A DNA stretch of 64,000 nucleotides from Arenibacter sp. F26102 (GTDB lineage: Bacteria; Bacteroidota; Bacteroidia; Flavobacteriales; Flavobacteriaceae): NCBI RefSeq assembly GCF_023015865.1, contig NZ_JALKBC010000006.1, positions 124,001 to 188,000 on the forward strand, given 5' to 3'. Below are positions 1 through 9,208 of this stretch, one piece after another. The stretch's first letter is position 1; each line of letters opens with the position of its first letter. Under the pieces are notes generated by a model. The model worked only from the letters and a program-made list of their open reading frames with translations. It searched no databases and had not been told where the DNA came from. The translations under genes and the position numbers were made by a program.

Positions 1-561
1 ACCAACCGCTGCAATTTTCTGGAAGGCCTGAATCATACCGATTACCGTACCCATGAACCCAAGCATCGGAGCTACCGCGATAAACAAAGACAACCAAGAA
101 ACGTTTTTCTCCAATTGACCCATTTGCACACCTCCATAGGCTACAACTGCCTTTTCTGCAGACTCGATACTGTCACCAGCTCTTTCCAAACCTTGATAAT
201 AGATAGAAGCAACCGGACCTTTTGTATTTCTACAAACTTCCTTAGCAGCTTCAACACCACCTGAAGCCAAAGCATCTTCTACTTGTTGCTTTAGTTTTGT
301 TGTGTTCGTAGTTGCAAGATTTAAATAAATAATTCTTTCGATTGCAACTGCAAGTCCAAGAATCAAACATAAAAGAACAATACCCATAAATCCGGCACCA
401 CCCTGTATAAATTGCTCCTTAAGCACTTGGGTAAATCCTTTTTCTGCCGCTGGAGCCGCATCTTGCAAAATAGCTGCTGCTGCAACAACTTTTGCACTTA
501 CTGTATTTGTACCTGCCACAAATAACCCAGCCGTTGCCAGGATAGAGAATAATCTTTTCAT
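1..561 (-). CDS. exbB: MotA/TolQ/ExbB proton channel family protein (partial)
   Basis: Inner-membrane proton-channel subunit of a TonB-ExbB-ExbD or Tol-type energising complex. The 187 visible codons start at an ATG and run off the left edge of the window, so the C-terminus is missing. The N-terminus is a cleavable-looking hydrophobic signal (MKRLFSILATAGLFVAG) followed by an Ala-rich linker. A membrane segment follows (about residues 55-75, GFMGIVLLCLILGLAVAIER), then a cytoplasmic stretch with the family pattern AKEVCRNTKGPVASIYYQGL. The last visible part, LFIAIAPMLGFMGTVIGMIQAF, is the start of the conserved pore helix pair. The long periplasmic N-terminus is common in Bacteroidota ExbB. 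ExbD/TonB partners would be expected further left, outside the window. TolQ is the alternative name; the family call is firm. Confidence 0.93.
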   Translation of the reverse strand, partial: MKRLFSILATAGLFVAGTNTVSAKVVAAAAILQDAAPAAEKGFTQVLKEQFIQGGAGFMGIVLLCLILGLAVAIERIIYLNLATTNTTKLKQQVEDALASGGVEAAKEVCRNTKGPVASIYYQGLERAGDSIESAEKAVVAYGGVQMGQLEKNVSWLSLFIAVAPMLGFMGTVIGMIQAFQKIAAVG

Positions 562-640
562 TTCTTTGAAACTTAAATTTAGTTAGTTAATAGGGTTAAA
601 GATAAAAAAAATTCGCAATATAAAAATTAAAACTTAACAG

Positions 641-728
641 CAGAGAGGAAGGGATTCGAACCCTCGATACCCTTGTGGGGTATACACACTTTCCAGGCGT
701 GCGCCTTCGACCACTCGGCCACCTCTCT
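641..728 (-). tRNA. tRNA-Ser (anticodon GGA)
   Basis: An 88-nt cloverleaf can be folded on the minus strand. The acceptor stem is AGAGAGG paired with CCTCTCT, and G is the discriminator base. The D-arm begins TGGCCGAGTGGTCGAAGGC. The anticodon loop CTGGAAA reads GGA (Ser, UCC/UCU codons). There is a long class II variable arm (TACCC/GGGTA) and a canonical GGTTCGAATCC T-arm. CCA is not encoded. The long variable arm and the anticodon agree on serine. Confidence 0.96.
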
Positions 729-794
729 AGTACTCGTTAACGGGCAGCCAAATAACAAAAAAAATATTAGTTAAAGAAATTTAGACTGTTATTT

Positions 795-1841
795 TTATTG
801 CATTTCACCCCTGAGAGATGTTTCATATATGGTTTTGAACAACTTTGGGGAAATATTATTACCAAGTAAATACATTAACTTGGTAATAGCCGCCTCAGTT
901 GTAATATCCTTACCATTAATTACTTGTAGTTTTTGAAGGTGCTTACTGGTTTCATAATGCCCCATAAGAACACTGCCTCCTGAACACTGTGTTACATTAA
1001 TAATAAAAATTCCTCTTTCCATGGCTTTTTTTAATTCCAAGCCAAACCATTCGTTCGTTGGGGCATTTCCTGAGCCATATGTCTCCAAAACCACTGCCTT
1101 TAAGTTAGGGGAATTTAGGACACTGTGCAACACAGATTGGTTAAAACCAGGAAATAATTTAAAAATGAATACATTTTGATCCATTTCTTTATGCACTTTT
1201 AGTCTTTTAGCCGAGTTCGGTCTATATAAATACTCCTCATTTACTTTTAAATGTACCCCAGATTCTATTAATGCAGGATAATTTAAGGAGGCAAAAGCCT
1301 CAAAATGCTCTGCATTTATCTTGGTAGTCCTATTTGCCCTATATAATTTATATTCAAAATATAGACCAACTTCCTGCACTACGGGCTTGTTGTTTTTCCA
1401 CAATGCGGCAATCTGAATCGAAGTAATTAGATTCTCCTTGGCGTCTGTCCTTAAATCACCAATAGGCAACTGGGAACCCGTAAAAATCACTGGTTTCTGT
1501 AAATTCTCCAACATATAGCTCAAGGCTGAAGAAGTATAGCTCATAGTATCGCTTCCATGGAGCACTACAAAACCATCATGAGTATCATAATGATCCTCAA
1601 TAATCGCAGCGATATTGACCCAATGCCCCACATCCATATTGGACGAATCTATGGGCTCCTCAAATGAAACACTCTCTATGCTGCAGTCCAATTGATTGAG
1701 CTCTGGAATATTTTTAAGCAATTTGTTAAAATTAAAAGCTTTTAAGGCTCCGGACTCATAATCTTTAACCATACCTATGGTCCCTCCCGTATAAATAAGG
1801 AGAATCTTCGTTTTTTTGGCTACTGAAGTTCTATTATTCAA
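795..1841 (-). CDS. ansA: Type I L-asparaginase (cytoplasmic)
   Basis: Hydrolyses L-asparagine to aspartate and ammonia. The 348-aa protein has the full asparaginase/glutaminase fold. The first catalytic Thr is in the N-terminal YTGGTIGM motif (residues 17-24). The second active-site motif is HGSDTMSYTSSALSYML (about residues 95-111), and GSQLPIGDLRTDAKENL (about 122-138) follows. There is no signal peptide, which fits the cytoplasmic type I enzyme rather than periplasmic AnsB. The start is a TTG: an in-frame TAA lies four codons upstream, and the next ATG is inside the catalytic TGGTIGM motif. It stands alone, with tatD upstream on the same strand and a 91-nt gap between them. Confidence 0.95.
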   Translation of the reverse strand: MNNRTSVAKKTKILLIYTGGTIGMVKDYESGALKAFNFNKLLKNIPELNQLDCSIESVSFEEPIDSSNMDVGHWVNIAAIIEDHYDTHDGFVVLHGSDTMSYTSSALSYMLENLQKPVIFTGSQLPIGDLRTDAKENLITSIQIAALWKNNKPVVQEVGLYFEYKLYRANRTTKINAEHFEAFASLNYPALIESGVHLKVNEEYLYRPNSAKRLKVHKEMDQNVFIFKLFPGFNQSVLHSVLNSPNLKAVVLETYGSGNAPTNEWFGLELKKAMERGIFIINVTQCSGGSVLMGHYETSKHLQKLQVINGKDITTEAAITKLMYLLGNNISPKLFKTIYETSLRGEMQ

Positions 1842-1932
1842 TTTTAGTCTTTATTTAGGATACACAATGGCAAATGCCAAGCTATTTAATTAGAGATAAA
1901 TCCCATTTATTGGTCAATAGTTTCGACTATTT

Positions 1933-2700
1933 TTAAATTCCAAAAACCTCCTTGGAATTGGCAGTGGTTATAGCTGCAATTTCACCCTTATCCACCCCAT
2001 ATATGAGCGACATCTTTTCCAGAACATTTACCAAATAAGCACTCTCATTGCGCTTTCCACGAAAGGGAACCGGGGCCAGATAAGGAGAATCTGTTTCCAA
2101 TACCACATGTTTCAAGTCAATTTCCCTTAAAAAAGTATCAATTTTGCCATTTTTAAAGGTAGCCACTCCTCCTATACCCAATTTCATATTATAGGAAATA
2201 GCCTTAAGCGCCTGTTCAAAAGTGCCGGTAAAACAATGAAAAATACCAAATAGCTCCTCACTTTTTTCTTCCTCCAAAATTTGGAATATTTCATCGAAAC
2301 CATCCCTACAATGTATTACAATGGGGTAAGCATATTTCTTGGCCCATTGAATTTGTTGTTTAAAGGCAATCTGCTGTTCCTTAAGAAAAGTTTTGTCCCA
2401 ATACAGATCAATCCCCGTCTCCCCTACAGCATAAAATTTTCTTGAGGCCAACATCTCCTCAACGTGGGCCAGTTCATCCCTGTAATTCTCCTTTACATGT
2501 GTTGGATGCAACCCTGTCATAAGAAATATATTATCTGGAAAGGATTTTTCCAAATCCAGCATTGCCTTGGTATAAGATGAATCAATTGCCGGTATAAAAA
2601 AGCGTTTTACGCCCAAATCCATGGCCCTTTCTATGACCAAATTGCGATCATCATCAAAAGCTTCACTATATAAATGGGTATGCGTATCTGTTAATATCAT
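1933..2700 (-). CDS. tatD: TatD family metal-dependent hydrolase (DNase)
   Basis: Predicted TIM-barrel metal-dependent 3'-5' DNase of the TatD/YcfH/YjjV family (255 aa, usual length). Metal ligands are visible in order: the N-terminal DTHTHLYSEAF motif, GLHPTHV, the GETGIDLYWD glutamate, VIHCRDGFDEI, FHCFTGT, and the C-terminal signature LETDSPYLAPVPFRGKRN. The start is an ATG. The family is linked to DNA repair and degradation of fragmented DNA, but the physiological role in this phylum is not settled. The divergent gene on the other strand begins 39 nt away. Confidence 0.94.
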   Translation of the reverse strand: MILTDTHTHLYSEAFDDDRNLVIERAMDLGVKRFFIPAIDSSYTKAMLDLEKSFPDNIFLMTGLHPTHVKENYRDELAHVEEMLASRKFYAVGETGIDLYWDKTFLKEQQIAFKQQIQWAKKYAYPIVIHCRDGFDEIFQILEEEKSEELFGIFHCFTGTFEQALKAISYNMKLGIGGVATFKNGKIDTFLREIDLKHVVLETDSPYLAPVPFRGKRNESAYLVNVLEKMSLIYGVDKGEIAAITTANSKEVFGI

Positions 2701-2716
2701 AGAACAAAAATAGGAT

Positions 2717-2724
2717 TATCTTTG
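2717..2724 (+). promoter_or_regulatory. Candidate -7 promoter box (TATCTTTG)
   Basis: TATCTTTG fits the Bacteroidota -7 consensus TAnnTTTG and lies 15 nt before the ATG of the retropepsin-like gene. No good TTG box is present 17-23 nt upstream, so the assignment is weak. Confidence 0.35.
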
Positions 2725-2738
2725 ACAAAAAATTATAA

Positions 2739-3179
2739 ATGTCCAGTCTTAAAGATTTTCTTTACAAAAAAAAATATATAGCCATTCCCTTGGTCCTAAC
2801 GGCAACAAATCATTTTGAAGTTACCGCAACCATCAATGGAGTTAAAGGCAGATTTATTCTGGACACCGGAGCATCAAACACTTGTATTGGCTTGGACAAA
2901 ATAGATTTCTTCAAATTAAATTCCAAAGATTCCAAAATAAAGGCAGCGGGTGCCGGGGCTACAGAAATGTTCACAAAACTATCGACTAAAAATAGGATAG
3001 AAATGGGGAGTTGGTTCAAGAAAAAACATAAAATTGTCCTGTTCGACCTAGTTCATGTAAACGAAGCCTTGACCTCCCATAAGGCTATGCCAGTAGACGG
3101 TATTATTGGGGCTGATATCCTAAAAAAAGGTAGGGCCATTATTGATTACAAAAAAACCCGCCTTTACCTAAAACAATAA
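2739..3179 (+). CDS. Retropepsin-like aspartic protease (clan AA)
   Basis: A single-domain aspartyl protease of 146 aa, predicted to act as a homodimer as retropepsins do. The catalytic motif FILDTGASNTCIG (about residues 39-51) carries the active Asp-Thr-Gly. The C-terminal half contains the second hydrophobic-hydrophobic-Gly motif VDGIIGADIL (about 119-128). No signal peptide or membrane anchor is visible, so a cytoplasmic location is inferred. The substrate is unknown; such proteins are widespread single-copy genes in Flavobacteriia. It starts at an ATG and is divergent from tatD. Confidence 0.85.
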   Translation: MSSLKDFLYKKKYIAIPLVLTATNHFEVTATINGVKGRFILDTGASNTCIGLDKIDFFKLNSKDSKIKAAGAGATEMFTKLSTKNRIEMGSWFKKKHKIVLFDLVHVNEALTSHKAMPVDGIIGADILKKGRAIIDYKKTRLYLKQ

Positions 3180-3205
3180 GAAGGAATAAGGTGGGTAAAA
3201 AATAA

Positions 3206-3236
3206 GACCTGCCAAGTTTTTAAAACTTGGCAGGTC
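3206..3236. terminator. 15-bp perfect palindrome between convergent genes; probable bidirectional terminator
   Basis: The arms GACCTGCCAAGTTTT and AAAACTTGGCAGGTC face each other across one base. The symmetric A/T core would give U-rich tracts on both strands. It lies between the convergent retropepsin-like gene and odhB, a suitable place for a bidirectional terminator. Its design (CCTGCC-AAG-TTTT/AAAA-CTT-GGCAGG) resembles the CCTGCAAGG palindromes at 32.7-38.4 kb, so it may be a diverged member of the same family. Confidence 0.6.
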
Positions 3237-3287
3237 CGTTCTATTTTCATTCCAATACATGTGGGGCCATGCCCTTTGAGTATTACA

Positions 3288-4508
3288 TTAAAGCTCTAAA
3301 GCTTTTTTTACATTATTATCCATCAACAACTCTTCCGGACTCTCCAATGCTTCTTTGATCGCCACAAGGAACCCAACAGACTCCTTACCGTCGATAATTC
3401 TGTGGTCATAGGACAGCGCAACATACATTATTGGCGCAATTGCTATGGCCCCATCACGGGCAATAGGTCTTTCCACTATATTGTGCATTCCTAAAATTGC
3501 ACTTTGAGGTGGATTGATAATTGGAGTGGACAACATGGAACCAAAAACCCCTCCATTGGTAATGGTAAAGGTACCCCCTGTCATTTCATCTACTGTGATC
3601 TCACCCTCACGAGCTCTTATCGCCAACCTTTTAACTTCGGATTCCACACCCCTAAAGCTTAAATTTTCTGCATTGCGTATTACTGGCACCATTAGTCCTT
3701 TTGGTCCTGAAACCGCAATACTTATATCACAGAAATCAAAGGAAATCATTTCCTTGCCATCTATCATGGAGTTAACCGAAGGATACATTTGCAAGGCCCT
3801 AATTACAGCTTTGGTAAAAAAGGACATAAATCCTAAACCTACATTATGCTTGTTCTTAAAGTCTTCTTTGAATTGATTTCTCAATTTAAAAACAGCCGAC
3901 ATATCCACTTCGTTAAAGGTGGTCAACATAGCCGTCTCATTCTTGGCCGACACCAATCGCTCCGCCACTTTACGGCGTAACATAGATAACTTGGTACGAC
4001 TTTCACCTCTAGGTCCGCCAGTAGGTGTACCCATGGATGGAACCGCTTTTACAGCATCTTCCTTGGTAATCCTACCGTCCTTGCCTGTACCTTTAATATT
4101 AGCCGCATCCAAGTCTTTCTCAGCTAGGATTTTCTTGGCAGCAGGAGAAGCTGAACCGGACGCATAAGAAGTTTTTTCCGGTTTTGCCTCAATTTTCTTT
4201 TCAGCCACCTCTTTTACCTCAGGTTTTTTATCCGCTGGCTTTTCTTCACTTTTGGCCCCTTCAGGTTTGGAAGCGCTGGTGTCTATTAAACACACAACAG
4301 CACCTACGGCAACTGCATCACCTACTTCAGCCTTTAAAGTAATAATTCCACTCTCCTCTGCCGGCAATTCAAGGGTAGCCTTATCGGAATCCACTTCTGC
4401 TATTGCCTGATCTTTCTCAACATAATCGCCATCATTTACCAACCATTCCGCTATCTCTACTTCCGTAATGGATTCCCCTGGAGAAGGGACTTTCATTTCT
4501 AAAATCAT
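3288..4508 (-). CDS. odhB: 2-oxoglutarate dehydrogenase E2, dihydrolipoyl succinyltransferase
   Basis: E2 core of the 2-oxoglutarate dehydrogenase complex (TCA cycle); transfers the succinyl group to CoA through lipoyl-lysine. The 406 aa run in standard order. The N-terminal lipoyl domain has the acceptor Lys43 in [12 protein letters not shown]. An Ala/Lys/Glu/Pro-rich linker covers about residues 80-115. The E1/E3-binding domain contains [14 protein letters not shown] and [14 protein letters not shown]. The catalytic domain ends with the HxxxDG active-site motif [11 protein letters not shown]. The gene is 115 nt downstream of sucA on the same strand, giving the usual sucA-odhB operon. E3 is not in the window. 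Confidence 0.97.
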   Translation of the reverse strand: MILEMKVPSPGESITEVEIAEWLVNDGDYVEKDQAIAEVDSDKATLELPAEESGIITLKAEVGDAVAVGAVVCLIDTSASKPEGAKSEEKPADKKPEVKEVAEKKIEAKPEKTSYASGSASPAAKKILAEKDLDAANIKGTGKDGRITKEDAVKAVPSMGTPTGGPRGESRTKLSMLRRKVAERLVSAKNETAMLTTFNEVDMSAVFKLRNQFKEDFKNKHNVGLGFMSFFTKAVIRALQMYPSVNSMIDGKEMISFDFCDISIAVSGPKGLMVPVIRNAENLSFRGVESEVKRLAIRAREGEITVDEMTGGTFTITNGGVFGSMLSTPIINPPQSAILGMHNIVERPIARDGAIAIAPIMYVALSYDHRIIDGKESVGFLVAIKEALESPEELLMDNNVKKALEL

Positions 4509-4623
4509 GTTTTATAATTTTAATTTGTGTTTTGTCTGAACTCTTATTGTAATGTGTTTTTCATAAAATACCCTCTACCCGATTTAAAACAGATCCGATC
4601 CATTTTAGCCTTTGGACATTTTA

Positions 4624-7437
4624 TTACTTATTATTTGTGGCATCTGGATTTAAACCCATATTGTTCTTGTTTATATCAAAAACATAATCAATTACTTGTT
4701 GATGACGGCGTTTGGAGCGCACTGCACTACCTGCCGCTGGAGAGGCATAAAATCTCCTAGAGACCACCCTCAATTTATGGGCCTCGCTAAAATGCATTGT
4801 TAAATGTCCCCAAGCCCCCATATTCCTGGGTTCTTCCTGAGCCCAAACCTTATCGTCGGCATTCGTATACTTCTCCATAATCGCCTTCATTTGCTTTGCG
4901 GGTACTGGAAACAATTGCTCCACCCTAACCAAGGCAACATCCTCCCTTTTATTTTCTTCCCTAAAAGCCAAGAGGTCATAATAAAATTTACCGGTACAGA
5001 ATACCAAACTCTTTATTTTGGATACCTCAGCAGTAGCATCGTCTATTACCTCCTGGAATCCACCATTGGCAAATTCCTCAACCGTTGATACAGCTTTGGG
5101 ATGCCTCAATAAACTTTTAGGCGTAAAAACGATCAATGGCTTCCTATAGTTCACCTTCATTTGCCGTCTTAACAAATGAAACATATTTGCCGGTGTAGAT
5201 ACATCAGCAATAAACATATTATCCCTGGCGCACAACTGCAAATAGCGCTCCATACGGGCCGAGGAATGTTCTGCTCCCTGGCCTTCGTATCCATGTGGCA
5301 ACAACATTACCAATCCATTCTGCAATTTCCATTTGTCCTCTGCTGCGGATATGTACTGATCGATCATTATTTGGGCACCATTGCTAAAATCACCAAATTG
5401 AGCTTCCCAGATGGTAAGGGTATTAGGACTAGCCATGGCATAACCATAATCAAAACCAACCACTCCGTATTCCGACAAAAGGGAATTATATATTTGAAAA
5501 ATACCTTGTTTATCGGATATATGGTTCAGGAGCATTACTTCCTCCTCGCTTTCTTCAACTTTCATAACTGCATGACGATGCGAAAAAGTACCCCTTTCCA
5601 CATCTTGCCCGGACATTCGCACTCCATAGCCTTCCTCCAGGAGGGTACCATAAGCCAACAGCTCTCCCATTGCCCAATCCAAAGTGTCATTTTCAAAAAA
5701 CATGGCCTTACGGTCCTTTACCAATTTCTCAACTTTACGTAAAAACTTCTTATTCTTAGGCAGTTCTGTTAATACCTTGGCTATTGCGGTAAGTTTCTTT
5801 TTATCGTATTTTGTATCTACCGGATCCATCATTTCCCATTCACGAACATGGGTATACCCACTCCATTCATCGGCCATAAATGGGGTTATTACGGTCTTAT
5901 CCTCTTTTCTGGAATCTTCCAGCTCCTCTTCCAGAGTTGCTTTATATTGTTCTTCGAGCTCCCGAACATAACTATCCCCAATGATACCTTCGTTTATTAG
6001 TGCCTCGGCATAAATATCCCTGGAATTTTTATGCTTGGCAATTGCTTTGTATAATTTGGGTTGGGTAAAACGAGGCTCGTCCCCTTCATTATGACCATAT
6101 TTCCTATACCCTAAAAGATCTAGGAATACATCCCTTTGAAAACGCATACGGAATTCCAAGGCAAAAAGCGAGGCATGAACCACAGCCTCGGGATCGTCCG
6201 AATTAACATGTAGGACAGGACTCAAGGTCACCTTGGCCACGTCCGTACAGTATGTAGAACTTCGTGCATCCAGATAATTGGTAGTAAAGCCTATTTGATT
6301 ATTTACAACAATGTGAATGGTACCATTGGTTTTATAACCATCCAAATTGGCCATTTGCACCAATTCATAAACCAATCCCTGACCTGCTATTGCTGCGTCT
6401 CCATGTACAACTATAGGCAAAACCTTGGAGAAGTCGTCACTGTAGCGCGAATCTTGCTTTGCTCTTGCAATACCTTCAACAACAGCACCTACAGTTTCCA
6501 AATGGGAAGGGTTCGGCGCAATGTTCATAATAATCTTCTTCCCGTTGTTTGCTTTTCGCTCAGAGGTCCACCCTAAATGATATTTTACATCCCCATCAAA
6601 GATTTCCTGCTCATAATCCTTCCCATCGAATTCACTAAAGATATCTTTTGCCTTCTTTCCGAAGATATTTGTCAATACATTTAATCGGCCTCTATGGGCC
6701 ATTCCCATAACAAATTGCTCAACCCCCATTTCGGCAGCCTTTTCCACTACGGCATCCAAAGCGGGAATCAACGACTCATTACCTTCCAATGAAAACCTCT
6801 TTTGCCCAACATATTTAGTATGCAAAAACCCTTCAAAGGAAACCGCTTCATTTAATTTTTTAAGAATATGTTTTTTCCGATCCGCATCATATTTAGGATG
6901 ATTGTCATTGACATTCAACCAATTCTGGATCCATTCTACCCGCTCAGGGTTTCTTATATACATATATTCCACACCTATTGCATCGCAATAAATCTTCGTA
7001 AGGTGCTCTATAATTTGGCGCAAGCTACTGGGGCCTATACCTAAAATTTCCCCTGCGGTAAAAGTGGTATCCAGATCACTAGGTGTCAATCCAAAATTAC
7101 CAATTTCCAAGGTAGGAAAATACTGTCTTCTTTCCCTTACAGGGTTTGTTTTGGTAAACAAATGTCCTCTTGTTCTATACCCATCTATAAGTCGCACCAC
7201 CTGAAACTCCTTCTGAAGCTTCTCCGGCACCTCAACCTCATGACCCCCCGCAACCGACAATGTCGCCATTTGCAATTCATCGTTAAAACCTTCCATGGAA
7301 TTTTCCATGCCAAAATCGAATCCTTGGAAAAAGGCCCTCCAACTGGGCTCTACACTGTCTGGATTTGTTAGGTACTTATCGTATAATTCTGCGAAGTAAG
7401 AAGTATGCGCAGCGTTTAAAAAGGAATATTTATCCAT
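4624..7437 (-). CDS. sucA: 2-oxoglutarate dehydrogenase E1 component
   Basis: Thiamine-diphosphate-dependent E1 (937 aa) that decarboxylates 2-oxoglutarate and succinylates the E2 lipoyl group. Visible landmarks are the N-terminal E2-binding helix (SFLNAAHTSYFAELYDKY), FVMGMAHRGRLNVLTNIFGK, the TPP-binding segment HGDAAIAGQGLVYE through NNQIGFTT, and the transketolase-like region with LLPHGYEGQGAEHSSARMER. I chose the ATG encoding MDKYSFLN. A frame extension of nine codons upstream is possible, but the family N-terminus begins at MDKYSF, and AGAGAGA lies just before this ATG. It is the first gene of the sucA-odhB operon. Confidence 0.97.
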   Translation of the reverse strand: MDKYSFLNAAHTSYFAELYDKYLTNPDSVEPSWRAFFQGFDFGMENSMEGFNDELQMATLSVAGGHEVEVPEKLQKEFQVVRLIDGYRTRGHLFTKTNPVRERRQYFPTLEIGNFGLTPSDLDTTFTAGEILGIGPSSLRQIIEHLTKIYCDAIGVEYMYIRNPERVEWIQNWLNVNDNHPKYDADRKKHILKKLNEAVSFEGFLHTKYVGQKRFSLEGNESLIPALDAVVEKAAEMGVEQFVMGMAHRGRLNVLTNIFGKKAKDIFSEFDGKDYEQEIFDGDVKYHLGWTSERKANNGKKIIMNIAPNPSHLETVGAVVEGIARAKQDSRYSDDFSKVLPIVVHGDAAIAGQGLVYELVQMANLDGYKTNGTIHIVVNNQIGFTTNYLDARSSTYCTDVAKVTLSPVLHVNSDDPEAVVHASLFALEFRMRFQRDVFLDLLGYRKYGHNEGDEPRFTQPKLYKAIAKHKNSRDIYAEALINEGIIGDSYVRELEEQYKATLEEELEDSRKEDKTVITPFMADEWSGYTHVREWEMMDPVDTKYDKKKLTAIAKVLTELPKNKKFLRKVEKLVKDRKAMFFENDTLDWAMGELLAYGTLLEEGYGVRMSGQDVERGTFSHRHAVMKVEESEEEVMLLNHISDKQGIFQIYNSLLSEYGVVGFDYGYAMASPNTLTIWEAQFGDFSNGAQIMIDQYISAAEDKWKLQNGLVMLLPHGYEGQGAEHSSARMERYLQLCARDNMFIADVSTPANMFHLLRRQMKVNYRKPLIVFTPKSLLRHPKAVSTVEEFANGGFQEVIDDATAEVSKIKSLVFCTGKFYYDLLAFREENKREDVALVRVEQLFPVPAKQMKAIMEKYTNADDKVWAQEEPRNMGAWGHLTMHFSEAHKLRVVSRRFYASPAAGSAVRSKRRHQQVIDYVFDINKNNMGLNPDATNNK

Positions 7438-7541
7438 GAAAAAGTCTCTCTGTCTTTTGAACAAAATTTATTCAAAAATACAACATTTAGCATATCTAAG
7501 CTTAACTTAGTACTTAATAATGGAAAAATATTACAATAATT

Positions 7542-8072
7542 ATGATAAATCGTTATTCCTTAAAAAAAAAGTTGATTTTATGTGTTTTTTTCACTGCTTT
7601 ATGCGGCTTGGGCTATTCACAACTGACTCCACGGCATTCTGATTTTTGGAACAATGTACATTTTGGAGGTAATTTAGGCTTTGGATTTGGCAATAATTCC
7701 TTCAACGCATCTATTTCTCCAAGTGCCATTTATCAGGCCACCGAACAATTGGGTTTGGGCGCAGGACTCAATTTTAACTATGCCAAATTTCGTGATGCAA
7801 AATTAGTGGCCTATGGTGGAAGTGTAATATCCCTATTCAATCCAATTCCTGCATTGCATCTTTCGGCAGAACTGGAACAGCTAAGGGTAAATCGTCAACT
7901 TGAATTGGATGGCGGCAATTTGGAAGAAGATTATTGGTCACCCGCCTTATTTCTTGGAATAGGCTATGGCAATAGAAATGTGACCATAGGTATACGATAC
8001 GATGTTTTATACGACTCTCAAAAAAGCATATACGCCAGTGCCTTAATGCCTTTTGTTAGAGTATATTTTTAA
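7542..8072 (+). CDS. Outer-membrane beta-barrel protein, sucA-adjacent
   Basis: A 176-aa exported protein of unknown role. An N-terminal signal peptide (LILCVFFTALCGLGYSQ) is followed by alternating amphipathic strands rich in Gly and aromatics (NNVHFGGNLGFGFGNNSFN, LGLGAGLNFNYAKF, PALFLGIGYGNRNVTIGIRY). It ends in an aromatic residue (VRVYF), as outer-membrane barrels do. About eight strands are plausible. Relatives next to sucA in Flavobacteriia are sometimes labelled alpha-ketoglutarate decarboxylase, apparently by neighbourhood; nothing in the sequence supports an enzyme. It is divergent from sucA, with 104 nt between the two starts. Confidence 0.75.
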   Translation: MINRYSLKKKLILCVFFTALCGLGYSQLTPRHSDFWNNVHFGGNLGFGFGNNSFNASISPSAIYQATEQLGLGAGLNFNYAKFRDAKLVAYGGSVISLFNPIPALHLSAELEQLRVNRQLELDGGNLEEDYWSPALFLGIGYGNRNVTIGIRYDVLYDSQKSIYASALMPFVRVYF

Positions 8073-8073
8073 A

Positions 8074-8430
8074 CTAGGAACCGTACTCGTTTCTAAACCA
8101 AACTTTTTGCCATTCCCTTTTTAATATTTCAAAGGTCACCTGCTCCGAAATTTCAACCACATCGGTTGCTTCAATGCCTTTGACCACTTTCTCTGGAACA
8201 TCAATAATGTAAAGCAAGTTTAAATAATCCGTGAATTTTTCCATGATCAAATAATACACTTTCTCATGTATCAAAGTCTTCAAATCCCCTGGTGGCACCT
8301 CGTCGGGCAAGTCTATAAATACATTGGCAAACACAAAATCCTTTTGCAGTTGCAAAACTAGATTTTGATAGAGACTCTTGTCCTCTGCATGCTCTAGAAG
8401 TGCCGAAATAGTGGGAAAATTTACAACCAT
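8074..8430 (-). CDS. Conserved hypothetical protein, 118 aa
   Basis: Not recognised beyond a general impression of a conserved flavobacterial family. The 118-aa protein is acidic and mostly helical, with no signal peptide or membrane segment. It begins MVVNFPTISALLEHAEDKSL and contains an LPDEVPPGDLKTLIHEKVYY segment and a Trp-containing C-terminus. It begins with an ATG. Its stop codon is one base from the stop of the convergent barrel gene, so the two transcripts must overlap or share a terminator. An early gene of the organism rather than a shadow is inferred from coherent codon use and the clean intergenic start. Confidence 0.6.
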   Translation of the reverse strand: MVVNFPTISALLEHAEDKSLYQNLVLQLQKDFVFANVFIDLPDEVPPGDLKTLIHEKVYYLIMEKFTDYLNLLYIIDVPEKVVKGIEATDVVEISEQVTFEILKREWQKVWFRNEYGS

Positions 8431-8614
8431 ATGCTATTTACGAAATTTTACTTTAAATGGTTTTTAAGAAATGCAATAAAGCCATTTTTTTTTCAAAAAC
8501 TCCCAGTCCCAACCTTAAAAATTGTTTGAAAATTTATCCTATGGCCCCTGAAGGAACAACACCTCATTAATTTGGAACATCTACCTAACCAAAATAATAT
8601 ATGGTTTAATAGAA

Positions 8615-9043
8615 TCAAAGATTATTGATAACTACATCCGTTTCCCCTTCAAAAAGTAAAACATGACAGCAATCTGCACCCACTGTATAATCCGAATCAA
8701 CCACAAGTCTGTCTTCAACATATCCTTTGAAATTTATTTCAATTTTTTTGTCCCTATATTCCATTGAATACTTATCACTAATCAAAGGGTAGACTCCATT
8801 TATTGTCATCCACTCATAATCGCCACTTGCGGTATCCGGGGTAATATCAGCACCCTTTGGCAGGACAACTACTTCAAATTCATCCAAAACCACAACCTTA
8901 CCCTTCTGATCTTTGACACTTATTGTAATGGTCCTATATTCTTCGGTACAGGCTACATTTAAACAATCCAAAGCATCATCTTCACTTTTATTATTACAGT
9001 TTAGAATTATCAGTAATGTTATTAATCCAACAAAGCCTTTCAT
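8615..9043 (-). CDS. Putative lipoprotein, 142 aa
   Basis: A small exported protein with an N-terminal hydrophobic stretch (MKGFVGLITLLIILNC). Cys16 is the likely lipidation site, although Asn before the Cys makes the lipobox unusual. The mature part contains the paired cysteines CLNVACTEEYRT and a strand-rich domain with KVVVLDEFEVVVLPKG. No family is recognised. It is flanked by noncoding stretches of 184 nt and 165 nt and seems monocistronic. Confidence 0.6.
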   Translation of the reverse strand: MKGFVGLITLLIILNCNNKSEDDALDCLNVACTEEYRTITISVKDQKGKVVVLDEFEVVVLPKGADITPDTASGDYEWMTINGVYPLISDKYSMEYRDKKIEINFKGYVEDRLVVDSDYTVGADCCHVLLFEGETDVVINNL

Positions 9044-9208
9044 TACCTTTATTTTTTAGAAGGATACAAAATCTTCGCACGGGTTGCTTTATTCCAGGAA
9101 AATTACTTAATCCTTATATGTTAACCCCCAAAATAGACTGTCGTTCAATTATTGACACCTATCGTGTGTGCCAAAACTTATCATAAAATCCAAGTAAGCT
9201 TTCAAAAT

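Noticed and set aside
641-728. tRNA-Ser as an integration site
   Set aside because: No integrase gene and no duplicated tRNA 3' end in the neighbourhood.
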